Shown here: one piece after another, positions 15,745 through 23,327 of the stretch
How positions within the stretch are numbered: position 1 is the first letter of the stretch
Layout: each line of letters begins with the position of its first letter
Assembly: GCA_029338875.1 (NCBI GenBank)
Contig: JAQYBF010000098.1
Coordinates: 1-41,544 of the forward strand
Direction: 5' to 3'
Source: Lachnospiraceae bacterium
GTDB taxonomy: Bacteria > Bacillota > Clostridia > Lachnospirales > Lachnospiraceae
DNA length: 41,544 nt
Made by a program: the position numbers and the translations under genes
The notes under the pieces: model-generated
What the model was told of the DNA's origin: nothing
The model's input: only the letters and a program-made list of their open reading frames with translations
Database searches by the model: none

Positions 15745-15910
15745 CATACATCGATTTTTAAAGAAATCGCGAATCCCGTTCCATTTTGCTTCAAATTTCC
15801 TGATTCCATGGATCGATTTTGAAGAAAATTTCCAATCCCGTTCCATTTCGCTTCGGATTTCCTGATTTTATGGATCGATTTTGAAGAAAATTCCCAATCC
15901 CGATGTATGG
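15745..15910 (+). repeat. Degenerate 62-bp tandem repeat, locus 2
   Basis: TCGATTTT cores start at 15751, 15813 and 15875, exactly 62 bp apart. The second and third units share long identical blocks (TGGATCGATTTTGAAGAAAA, then CCAATCCCG, and TTCCTGATT between units). The element also occurs at 9945-10100 in the opposite orientation. It lies in a 696-bp divergent region between the PerR-type gene and the histidine phosphatase gene; the other contents are the PerR promoter, a plus-strand promoter and the repeats at 16024-16130. Confidence 0.85.
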
Positions 15911-15946
15911 GCCATGTTCCTGCTTTCAAGCCAGTACAGATTCAAA

Positions 15947-15975
15947 TTGCGATCCACTAAAATTTCTTATATGTT
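15947..15975 (+). promoter_or_regulatory. Possible promoter of the histidine phosphatase gene
   Basis: TTGCGA (15947-15952) and TATGTT (15970-15975) are 17 bp apart on plus. An overlapping TGTTATCAT at 15972-15980 could serve as an extended -10. The transcript would carry a leader of about 190 nt containing the repeats at 16024-16130. Confidence 0.4.
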
Positions 15976-16023
15976 ATCATTACAGTAATCGAGCAAGGCT
16001 CCGAGATAAAAAACGAGTTAAAC

Positions 16024-16130
16024 ATATCGGACAGGATCAAGATATGTTCTGACGAGATACATCGGACAGGAACAAGATATGTTCTGACGAGTTAGATATA
16101 TTGGACAGAAACAAGATATGTTCTGACGAG
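16024..16130. repeat. Three tandem imperfect repeats in the leader of the histidine phosphatase gene
   Basis: Three units of the form (T/C)GGACAG-(A/G)-A-CAAGATATGTTC followed by TGACGAG start at 16028, 16063 and 16102 (periods 35 and 39 bp). The block CAAGATATGTTCTGACGAG is identical in units two and three and differs by at most one base in the first. Unit one also holds AACATATC paired with GATATGTT. Too few and too irregular for CRISPR; more likely repeated protein-binding or RNA elements. Confidence 0.8.
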
Positions 16131-16172
16131 TGAAATATATTTCGACAATAAATGAGCAAGAAAGGACATTCC

Positions 16173-16763
16173 ATGCAGATTTGGTTATCACGCCACGGAC
16201 AGACCGATCTGAACCTGGCCAGCTGCTGGCAGGGCCGGGTCGACCAGCCGCTGAACGAACGGGGCCGGAGCCAGGCCAGGGCCATGCAGAAAAACCTGGC
16301 CGGCGTTCACTTTGACGCCGTCTACGCCAGTCCCCTGGGCCGGGCCATCGAGACTGCTTCGATTCTGGGAAATATAGACCGAAGCGAGATCATCACCGAC
16401 CCGCGCCTGATCGAAGTCGATTTTGGAAAATACGATAAGACCAAGTACCTTCGCCTGGGAAGTCTTCCCCTGGTCATCTTCTGGCTGCTTCCGGAGATTC
16501 TGCCGGCACCGAAGACGGTCGAGACCATTCCTCACATGATCGAGCGAAGCCAGTCCTTCCTCGACGATCTTCTGAAGAAGGATTACGAGAATGTCCTCAT
16601 CACCTGTCACGGCGGCATCATGCGGGTCCTGACCGGCTGTCTGCTCGGAAAGAAGAACCACATCGACTGGAGACCCAAGCCTCATAACTGCGAGGTCCGG
16701 GTCTTCTCCCCCGAGGGCAGTCACTATAAGATGACAAAAGACCTGCTTCTTCCTCGTGAATAA
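16173..16763 (+). CDS. Histidine phosphatase family protein (phosphoglycerate mutase-like)
   Basis: The 196-residue protein has the branch-1 histidine phosphatase motif WLSRHGQTDLN (phosphorylated His8), an Arg in SPLGRAIETA, the catalytic Glu in LIEVDFGKY and the second His in TCHGGIMRV. This is the usual length for small phosphatases such as CobC or PhoE types rather than glycolytic mutases. The substrate cannot be told. The ATG at 16173 has AAAGGA upstream; an in-frame ATG seven codons earlier has none. It is the only plus-strand gene among minus-strand neighbours in this part and is closed off by a perfect inverted repeat. Confidence 0.9.
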   Translation: MQIWLSRHGQTDLNLASCWQGRVDQPLNERGRSQARAMQKNLAGVHFDAVYASPLGRAIETASILGNIDRSEIITDPRLIEVDFGKYDKTKYLRLGSLPLVIFWLLPEILPAPKTVETIPHMIERSQSFLDDLLKKDYENVLITCHGGIMRVLTGCLLGKKNHIDWRPKPHNCEVRVFSPEGSHYKMTKDLLLPRE

Positions 16764-16853
16764 AGTTTTCTTCAACTGCTATAGGGGCAAATGCTGGTCA
16801 CAGAGGTGCAAATTTTACCAGTAAGCAATGGAATTGAAAAGAAATTACAGATA

Positions 16854-16895
16854 ACGGTCTGCTGTCATTCTCTTATTCGAATGACAGCAGACCGT
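16854..16895. terminator. Perfect 17-bp inverted repeat, probable bidirectional terminator
   Basis: ACGGTCTGCTGTCATTC (16854-16870) and its exact reverse complement (16879-16895) form a 17-bp stem with an 8-nt loop. It lies between two convergent genes, the histidine phosphatase and thioredoxin. The downstream T-runs are short (TTTGAATTCTT on plus; TATCTGTAATTTC on minus), so termination relies on stem strength. Confidence 0.7.
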
Positions 16896-16968
16896 TTGAA
16901 TTCTTATGTTCTATCATAAGACTCGGTGATATCTCATCTGCAAGCTGGATTCTATATCATCCTGTGAC

Positions 16969-17280
16969 TTATTTCTGCAGCATATCAAGGATGGTTTCCT
17001 TCGTCTGAAGACCAATAGCCTTTGCTGTAACTTCACCGTTCTTGATTACAAGCAGGGTCGGGATGGACATTACATTGTAACGCTCAGCCAGATCCGGCTC
17101 CTCATCGACATTGACCTTTCCTACTACGGTATCGGTCAGCTCATCTGCCAGCTCCTCAACGATCGGTCCCTGCATCTGGCAAGGTCCGCACCAGGTTGCC
17201 CAGAAGTCAAGAAGTACGGGCTTGTCGGACTTCATAACCTTCTCATCAAAATCTGCCTTCTTAATCTGAATTGCTGCCAT
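16969..17280 (-). CDS. trxA: Thioredoxin
   Basis: The 103-residue protein is a standard thioredoxin with the redox motif FWATWCGPCQMQ (Cys31, Cys34) and the cis-proline loop MSIPTLLVIKNG. It reduces protein disulfides in the cytoplasm, normally with thioredoxin reductase, which is not in this window. Met rather than Lys follows the second active-site Gln in CGPCQMQ, a common variant. The ATG at 17278-17280 follows AAAGGAGG; an earlier in-frame start has no ribosome site. A clear promoter lies 135-160 bp upstream, with a structured leader between. Confidence 0.96.
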   Translation of the reverse strand: MAAIQIKKADFDEKVMKSDKPVLLDFWATWCGPCQMQGPIVEELADELTDTVVGKVNVDEEPDLAERYNVMSIPTLLVIKNGEVTAKAIGLQTKETILDMLQK

Positions 17281-17317
17281 AAGAAACCTCCTTTGGTTTA
17301 CAATCATAACTTATCGG

Positions 17318-17459
17318 ATGGCCATTTACGGACATCCCTCATTTGACAGACGGTTTATCGAAGCGTCCGCTACATGGCGGATAATTCTTTCGGCCATCTT
17401 TTATGCTAATAGGTTATCACGTGTTTTCGGAAATTGCAACTCGTAAAATTATATTTTAC
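17318..17459 (-). promoter_or_regulatory. trxA promoter, upstream palindrome and structured leader
   Basis: On the minus strand TTGCAA (17434-17439) and TAACCT (17411-17416) are 17 bp apart. Just upstream of the -35 lies the 7-3-7 palindrome GTAAAATTATATTTTAC (17443-17459), a candidate operator. In the leader, GGCCATC (17392-17398) and GATGGCC (17318-17324) are complementary and close a domain of about 80 nt, while GGATG at 17317 can instead pair with CATCC at 17333, giving two exclusive folds. Nothing else is seen between 17460 and the permease stop at 17596. Confidence 0.6.
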
Positions 17460-17595
17460 AAAATATTTATTTTCATGTCTCGAATTCATAAGACAAAGTC
17501 CGATGTCTATCCCTCAGATTCCTACTGTCCCAGCATTCTGGCAGCTTTCGAAATGATACCCGGCAGCTTCGGCCCCTTCAGAAACCTCAGTCAGA

Positions 17596-19881
17596 TCATT
17601 CCTTATCCTCAAACAGCGCCAGGATCTCCTCCGCCGGCTTGCCGTGGAAAGTATAGGCGATGCTCTCGCTTCCGCCCTCGTCTGTCTTCAGGGTTCCGGC
17701 CAGGCGGTAGCAGACGGTCTCGCCCTCTTCTTCGACCCAGATATCGGACTTCGGTGAGATGTCGTCCTTCCAGTCGGCGCGGACGCCGTCATTCAGAAGA
17801 CTGGAGCCCAGGACCTCTTCGATGCCGTCTACATCAGTCACACTGCCCAGCCGCTCCCCATCGATCCGGTCGGTCGAGCTTTCCAGACGGGTCTGACCGG
17901 ACGGGCTCAGATCCTCCCAGTACTCGGATTCCCGCGCGCTCTTTTCCTGACGGACCAGGGTCAGCCGGCCCACCTGGCGTTCGGACGGAACGCGGGAGGT
18001 GTAGAGGCTGTATTTCCGAAGGAAGGCAATGGTATTGGTATAGGAGGCATAGACCTCGTAGTTGAAATTCGAGGTATCGGTCGACCAGCGGATGGTTCCG
18101 ATCGGGTCATTCTCCTTGACAAAGCTGTAGGAATACTGGATCAGGTCGGCATTGTAGGCATGGATGAATTCCTCCATCAGACCCTTGGTGTCGGCCACGC
18201 TCCGGCTGGTATAGCCGCTGTCATAGGTCAGGCTGAGATTGGCCTGCTGGGGCAGCTGGGAAGCCTCGGCGAAGCGGAACCAGGACTGCTGATAGGCCTC
18301 GGAGGAGAGAATCGGATCCATGTATTCGGCCGAGATGTCATAGGGGATCAGCATCTTCCGGTAGACGCTGGACCCGTCCTTCATCTCGTAGACGACCAGT
18401 GCATCGAAGCCGGCCTCCTCGTGCTTTGTATCCGAAGTCCGTCCGGCTGTCAGAACCTGACCGGTCAGCCGGCTGCTTAAGGAAGCCGTCGAATCATCCG
18501 GATACTTGCAGAGTTCCTTCTGCCCGATCTCCGCGATATGTTCCACTGCATCGATCTGGGTCAGCTGCATGTTCATCTGCATAGATTTTCCATCGAAGAC
18601 CCGGGCATCCCCTGTCGACAGAAGGTAGATCCCGGCTGACTTCACCTTTGCTGGCTTCGGTATATATTTGTCATAGCCAATCAGGTCAAAGCGGAAGACG
18701 GCAAGGAAGCAGACGGACAGGCCGGCCGTCAGGAGGACCGGCCAGAGCGGTTGAAATGCAGACCGGACGTCCACCCGGGTGATGGCGTCAAATAGCATCA
18801 GCATCAGAACCGTCATGATGGCGGCCGTGGGAAGTAAGAGGATGTTGGCAAAGCTTGCGTTCAGCCGCCAGAGCAGGGATTCTCCGAGAATGGCAAGGAA
18901 GGAGCCGAGCAGGAAGCCACAGGCCGTCTTGGTCAGGACGCGGATAGGCTGGAAGGTAATGCTTTCCCCGGCCATTTCGATCCGCCGCCAGTGCTGGGCC
19001 AGAAGGGCCAGGCAGGTGAAGATGACAGCCAGTACCAGCATCCAGAAGAAGCTGGACAGGTCCACCTGAACCATGCGGCAGCCGGAAATCAGGTTTCCTT
19101 CGGGCGTGATCAGGTCCTTCATCCGGTGGCGTCCCAGGAAGAAGGTGAAAATCGGCGATGTGACCAGGCGGTACTGGTCGTACCAGGAAGAGTTCCGGGC
19201 ATAGTAGGTATAGAAAAATGCAGACCGGGCCAGGCCGACCAGGACATTTGCGGCGATCTCCACGAGAGAGAAGAAGAGAAAAAGAAGCAGAGCGAAAACG
19301 GCCTTTCCGGACAGCATGGCCGATAAGATGGCCAGGCTGTAGATGGAGAGATAGAAGACCACCATTCGGACAGCCCCGTAGATCACACCCTTCATCATCT
19401 GACTTGTGATGGCACTCATGCCGATAGCAATAAACCAGGAGATCAGAGAGCAGATGGCGAAGGGGATCAAGAAGGAGAAGAAGCCGTTCAGATAGCGTTC
19501 CCGGAAGCGGACCCTCCGGCTGATCGGAAGAGACCGGTAGAAGACAGACACCCTCCGGTTGAAGAGGTAGGAGAAGGCGGACAGGCCGTTAACCACTGCC
19601 AGAAGACTGATCAGAAGAACCGCCGGCACTCCGAGGTCAAAGCCGAGGAGAATCCTCTGGGCCAGATAGGCCTTGAAGGTGCCCACATTTTTCAGGGCCT
19701 CAACCGCTGTGCTGTCCGACCTTGAATAAAGGATGAAGGCCGGCATGCCGACCACATAGTAAAGGAAAAGAAGGACGGAGGTCAGAATCAGACAGGCCGA
19801 CCGTCTCTGATAAATCAGGCGCTGGTAGGTGAAGTGGCTGATCCGTCGGCCCTTAAAGTTTTGTGTATCTTCGGATATCAT
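17596..19881 (-). CDS. ABC exporter permease with large C-terminal extracytoplasmic part
   Basis: The 761-residue membrane protein has several hydrophobic helices in its first half (for example LILTSVLLFLYYVVGM, AVLLISLLAVVNGLSAF, LLLFLFFSLVEIAANVLVG and FLLGSFLAILGESLLW). A long mostly hydrophilic C-terminal region (about 400-761) follows, rich in Asp, Ser and Tyr, probably outside the membrane. It resembles the ABC-2-type permeases of Firmicutes that carry a DUF6449-like tail. The start overlaps the ATPase gene by 29 bp and has GGAGGAAGGCT upstream. The substrate is unknown; such pairs often act in antibiotic or peptide export or in envelope stress. Confidence 0.8.
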   Translation of the reverse strand: MISEDTQNFKGRRISHFTYQRLIYQRRSACLILTSVLLFLYYVVGMPAFILYSRSDSTAVEALKNVGTFKAYLAQRILLGFDLGVPAVLLISLLAVVNGLSAFSYLFNRRVSVFYRSLPISRRVRFRERYLNGFFSFLIPFAICSLISWFIAIGMSAITSQMMKGVIYGAVRMVVFYLSIYSLAILSAMLSGKAVFALLLFLFFSLVEIAANVLVGLARSAFFYTYYARNSSWYDQYRLVTSPIFTFFLGRHRMKDLITPEGNLISGCRMVQVDLSSFFWMLVLAVIFTCLALLAQHWRRIEMAGESITFQPIRVLTKTACGFLLGSFLAILGESLLWRLNASFANILLLPTAAIMTVLMLMLFDAITRVDVRSAFQPLWPVLLTAGLSVCFLAVFRFDLIGYDKYIPKPAKVKSAGIYLLSTGDARVFDGKSMQMNMQLTQIDAVEHIAEIGQKELCKYPDDSTASLSSRLTGQVLTAGRTSDTKHEEAGFDALVVYEMKDGSSVYRKMLIPYDISAEYMDPILSSEAYQQSWFRFAEASQLPQQANLSLTYDSGYTSRSVADTKGLMEEFIHAYNADLIQYSYSFVKENDPIGTIRWSTDTSNFNYEVYASYTNTIAFLRKYSLYTSRVPSERQVGRLTLVRQEKSARESEYWEDLSPSGQTRLESSTDRIDGERLGSVTDVDGIEEVLGSSLLNDGVRADWKDDISPKSDIWVEEEGETVCYRLAGTLKTDEGGSESIAYTFHGKPAEEILALFEDKE

Positions 19882-20758
19882 AGCCTTCCTCCTCCGTGCG
19901 CGTAAAGAAAACTTCCTCCAGGGATAATTTCAGGAATTCATAAAAGAGGGGATCCGCCTGGTGGAAGACGGCATCCACATCTTCCCGGCTTCCATCCATG
20001 ATAAAGATGTGCATACTGCCCTGCTTTGTATGACGGCGGATCTTTAATTCATCCTCGACCAGCTCCAGGCCTTCATCCTTTTTAAAGATGCACTGAACCT
20101 TCTGGATGGTCTTCGTTTGAGAAATGCCGTCCTGAGAAATGAGGACCTTTCCCTCGTGAAGAATGCAGAGATGGCTGCAGACATCATCGACCTCGGCCAG
20201 GTTATGGGAAGCGATAACCGCGGTAAGGCCCCGCTCCCTGACTTCCTTCCGGATCAGGGCCTTGATGCCCTGGCGGACGAAGACGTCCAGTCCGTCGAAG
20301 GTCTCGTCCAGGACCAGATAGCGGGCCCCTGCCGAGAGACCGATCAGGATAAAGAGCTGCTTTCTCGTGCCCTTGGAATAGGTGCTGATGGAACGGTTTG
20401 GATCCAGTTCAAAGAAATCGAGGAGATTCTTCAGCTTTTCCCGGTCGAAATCGGGATAGAAGCCCTGGAGATAATCGGCCATCTGGGCGATGGTGCTGGA
20501 AGGGAAATAATAGGCCTCGTCCGGTATATAGAAGAGCTCCTGCTTGACCTCGACATTGTCCCGGATGGGCTGGCCGTCAATATGGATCCAGCCGCTGTCC
20601 GGCTCGAGGACATCGGAAAGAAGGCCCAGAAGGGTTGACTTCCCGGCCCCGTTGGCCCCGACCAGACCGAAGATCTGCTGGTCCCGGATCGTCAGATCGA
20701 CGGACCGGATGGCCTTGACCTGGCCGTAATTCTTGCAAAGCTCGTGTATCTCAATCAT
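19853..20758 (-). CDS. ABC transporter ATP-binding protein (exporter type)
   Basis: In 301 residues it has Walker A GANGAGKST (about 34-42), a Q-loop region LFYIPDEAYYF, a divergent signature YSKGTRKQL, Walker B YLVLDETFDGLD and a switch His in IASHNLAEVDD. The signature SKGTRKQ and the C-terminal extension of about 90 residues are those of YtrB/CcmA-like ATPases that partner ABC-2 permeases. It overlaps the permease gene, so both are translated together. No GntR regulator, frequent in such operons, is present upstream. The ATG at 20758 follows GGGGGAAGC. Confidence 0.9.
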   Translation of the reverse strand: MIEIHELCKNYGQVKAIRSVDLTIRDQQIFGLVGANGAGKSTLLGLLSDVLEPDSGWIHIDGQPIRDNVEVKQELFYIPDEAYYFPSSTIAQMADYLQGFYPDFDREKLKNLLDFFELDPNRSISTYSKGTRKQLFILIGLSAGARYLVLDETFDGLDVFVRQGIKALIRKEVRERGLTAVIASHNLAEVDDVCSHLCILHEGKVLISQDGISQTKTIQKVQCIFKKDEGLELVEDELKIRRHTKQGSMHIFIMDGSREDVDAVFHQADPLFYEFLKLSLEEVFFTRTEEEGYDIRRYTKL

Positions 20759-20951
20759 ATGCTTCCCCCAGATTCCGGATCCTCTCCATCCGGACTTTCT
20801 TGGCTCCGGAATTTCTTCTAACCTTCTCCCCGAGTAAAATGCATAGGCGAATCATGATAAAAACGTCAAATCACTCCGCTTCAGTCCGCCGATTCCTTAT
20901 TTTACAAGTCCAGCCTCTTATTGCACTCGCTCCTGTCACGATGAATTCCTG

Positions 20952-21746
20952 TCAGTCCACAAGTCCGGCTTTCCGTCTCTCCTCCATCATAGCATCGTAG
21001 GTCAGATCCCTCACAACCTCGGCCGCAATGATCATACCGACAACAGGCGGTACGAAAGCGGTCGATCCCGGGATGTCCCGCCGTTCGGTACACTTGTGCT
21101 GGGCACCCGGCGGGCAGATGCAGTGAGTCCGGCAGCTGATGGCCATGTCCTCGATCGGCCTTAAGGGCTTCTCCTTAGAATAGACCACCTTCAGATGGCG
21201 GACTCTCCGCTTCTTTAACTCTCTCCGCATGACCTTGGCCAGAGGATCGACCGAAGTCTTATAAATATCGGCCACTTCGAACATTTCCGGATGAAGCTTA
21301 TTTCCGGCTCCCATCGAAGAAATAATCTTCGTTCCCGTCTCCTGGCAGGCCATGACCAGCTGGATCTTGGCCGTTACGGTATCGACCGCATCGACGACAT
21401 AATCATAGGCCGAGAAATCAAACTGGTCCTTGGTTTCCGGCAGAAAGAAGGTCTTATGAATATTGACGACGCAGTCCGGATTGATGGAATGAATCCGTTC
21501 CGCCATAACGTCCGCTTTATATTTCCCTACGGTGCCGCGGATGGCGATGAGCTGACGGTTCAGATTTGTGAGACAGACCTCGTCATCATCGATGAGATCC
21601 AGGGTGCCGACGCCGCTCCGCGCAAGGGCTTCCACCGTATATCCCCCGACGCCGCCGATTCCGAAGACTGCGATCCGGGAGCCTTTGAGGATCTCCATGG
21701 CAGACTTGCCGAGAACGAGCTGAGTACGGGAAAACTGGTTTAACAT
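20952..21746 (-). CDS. tcdA: tRNA threonylcarbamoyladenosine dehydratase TcdA (ThiF/E1-like)
   Basis: The 264-residue protein has the ThiF/MoeB nucleotide-binding loop VFGIGGVGGYTVEAL (27-41), DLIDDDEVCLTNLNRQ, and CPPGAQHKCTERRD, the usual order for TcdA (CsdL). The enzyme uses ATP to cyclise N6-threonylcarbamoyladenosine at position 37 of tRNAs that read ANN codons. PGSTAFVPPVVG near the C-terminus is typical of this subgroup rather than of ThiF or MoeB. The start ATG at 21744-21746 follows AAAGGA. It stands alone between the ABC pair (193 bp away) and the terminator of the V-ATPase operon. Confidence 0.92.
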   Translation of the reverse strand: MLNQFSRTQLVLGKSAMEILKGSRIAVFGIGGVGGYTVEALARSGVGTLDLIDDDEVCLTNLNRQLIAIRGTVGKYKADVMAERIHSINPDCVVNIHKTFFLPETKDQFDFSAYDYVVDAVDTVTAKIQLVMACQETGTKIISSMGAGNKLHPEMFEVADIYKTSVDPLAKVMRRELKKRRVRHLKVVYSKEKPLRPIEDMAISCRTHCICPPGAQHKCTERRDIPGSTAFVPPVVGMIIAAEVVRDLTYDAMMEERRKAGLVD

Positions 21747-21817
21747 GATATGTCCTTTCCAAAATACAAAATCTATGTTAACTCTACCATAGAATCAGCC
21801 CTCTGACAAAGCGGATA

Positions 21818-21855
21818 CACAAAAAAGGACGCATGATTTCAAACCATACGTCCTT
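21818..21855 (-). terminator. Terminator of the V-ATPase operon
   Basis: On the minus strand AAGGACGTATG (21845-21855) and CATGCGTCCTT (21825-21835) pair over 11 bp, one of them G-U, and are followed by TTTTTTGTG. The wobble would be a mismatch on plus, so it serves the leftward transcript ending after the metallophosphoesterase. Confidence 0.88.
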
Positions 21856-21910
21856 GCATTCATAATGATTTTTCTGACAGGGATTCCAACTCCGAACCCA
21901 CAGGTCAGAT

Positions 21911-22651
21911 TCACAGGATCCTCACCGGTTCAAAATCCAAATAGTCTCCGGAAACCAGCCGGTAGAGAATTCCATTGTGTTCCCCGAGAATGGAATCATG
22001 GAAACGGGCGGTCCCGTGACAGTGGGAGTAGATCACCTGGTCGGCGCCGTACTCTTCCGCCATCTCGGTAAAGGGACTGTCCAGCTCCAGAATATTGGTC
22101 GGAGGATAATGAAGAAACATGATGAATTTCTGATAGCCGTCCGCCTTCGCCGCTTCGAAGGAAGTCCGAAGCCTCTTACATTCCCTGTTCACAAGCTTTT
22201 CTGCAGCCTTGGCCTTCTCCTGGTCCCAGCCGATGACCCGGCCTCTTCTGTTCAGGTAAAAGGGGCCCTCAAAGGTAAATCCCTTGGTTCCAACCAGGGC
22301 ATAGTCCTCGTAGGTATAGTAGTTGTTCTGCAGAAAGTAAAGTTTCCCCTCGTACTCTTTATTCAACCTCTCGGTCTTCTTGGCATCCCAGAACATGTCA
22401 TGGTTACCGCGTAAGAGGATCTTCCGGCCGGGGAGATTGCAGATGTACTGCAGGTCCTCCCGGCACTGATCCAGATTTTTCCCCCAGGAATGATCGCCGG
22501 TCAGGACCAGAGTATCCTCCGGCCCGACCAGGCGGTCGATCTTCTCCTTAGCCTTTCTCTCATGGTTCTTCCAGACGCCGCCAAAGATGTCCATGGTTTT
22601 ATCCGGCCTTTGGAACGCGAGATGCAGATCCCCGAGCGCATAAAGCGCCAT
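21911..22651 (-). CDS. Calcineurin-like metallophosphoesterase
   Basis: The 246-residue cytoplasmic protein has the full metallophosphoesterase motif set: ALGDLHL (Asp, His), TGDHSWG, RGNHD, FLHYPP and YSHCHG. It lacks a signal or membrane segment. The TGDHSWG form, in place of the usual GDxVDRG, resembles a Firmicutes subgroup annotated only as phosphoesterase. It begins 21 bp after atpK on the same strand and precedes the terminator, so it appears to be the last gene of the V-ATPase operon. A functional link with the ATPase is not established. Confidence 0.88.
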   Translation of the reverse strand: MALYALGDLHLAFQRPDKTMDIFGGVWKNHERKAKEKIDRLVGPEDTLVLTGDHSWGKNLDQCREDLQYICNLPGRKILLRGNHDMFWDAKKTERLNKEYEGKLYFLQNNYYTYEDYALVGTKGFTFEGPFYLNRRGRVIGWDQEKAKAAEKLVNRECKRLRTSFEAAKADGYQKFIMFLHYPPTNILELDSPFTEMAEEYGADQVIYSHCHGTARFHDSILGEHNGILYRLVSGDYLDFEPVRIL

Positions 22652-22672
22652 TAAATCCAGACCCTTCCGGGA

Positions 22673-23122
22673 TTACTTTGCAGCTGCAGACAGAAGCAGC
22701 ATGCAGAATACCAGTGAGAAGAGGGCGACGGTCTCAATGACACCAATGACGATAAAGTAGTTCGCGGTTCCTTTTCCTGTTGCTCCAAGTGCATCGGCAG
22801 ATGCGGCTGCGGTCTTGCCCTGGAAGAATGCGGAAGCTCCAATTGCCAGGCCGCCGAAGATTCCGATACCGAAGGACAGAGCCGGATCAATGGTGCCGGC
22901 CTTCCATGCGCTTGCGATGAAGTTCATAAGAAGGAATCCGTAAATGGTCTGGGTCAGAGGCGCACCGGCAAATGCGGTCATGATGAAGGGAGCCTGCTTG
23001 CCTTCTGCGTAGCACTTCTTCCATGCGCCGACGGCTGCCTGACCGGCAACACCGGTTCCCAGAGCAGATCCGAGTGCGGATAAACCAAGAGCAGCTGCCA
23101 TTCCGATATAAGCGATATTCAT
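22673..23122 (-). CDS. atpK: V/A-type ATPase subunit K (membrane rotor)
   Basis: Subunit K forms the ring that carries ions through the membrane. The 149 residues form two helical hairpins with glycine-rich first helices (ALGSALGTGVAGQAAVGA and GIFGGLAIGASAFFQG), so this is a duplicated, four-helix version. Residues corresponding to the sodium site of the Enterococcus hirae ring are present: Thr57 and Gln58 in APLTQTIYGF, Gln101 in FFQGK and Glu130 in VIETVAL; the leucine of that site is Ala54 here. The ATG at 23120-23122 is chosen because AAAAGGAG lies upstream, giving six residues fewer than the longest frame. There are 205 bp to atpI with no clear promoter. Confidence 0.95.
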   Translation of the reverse strand: MNIAYIGMAAALGLSALGSALGTGVAGQAAVGAWKKCYAEGKQAPFIMTAFAGAPLTQTIYGFLLMNFIASAWKAGTIDPALSFGIGIFGGLAIGASAFFQGKTAAASADALGATGKGTANYFIVIGVIETVALFSLVFCMLLLSAAAK

Positions 23123-23327
23123 AGTTCTTCTCCTTTTCAAATCCTATGGCCTGGCTTCTGCCGGCCCGCTGCCGGCTTTTCTTCCAGACCTATCTGCTAG
23201 TAACTAGCTTCTTTAACTACTTTAATACTTACTGCTTTATTGCCTGATCCTGTAATTGGATTTTGCCAGCTTCTCATTCAAGCTAAAAAAACTTATCAGA
23301 CTTATAAGCTTTCTGCCATCCGATTTT

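Noticed and set aside
16024-16130. Possible CRISPR array
   Set aside because: Only three units with unequal spacing and no cas genes; the spacer-like parts resemble one another.
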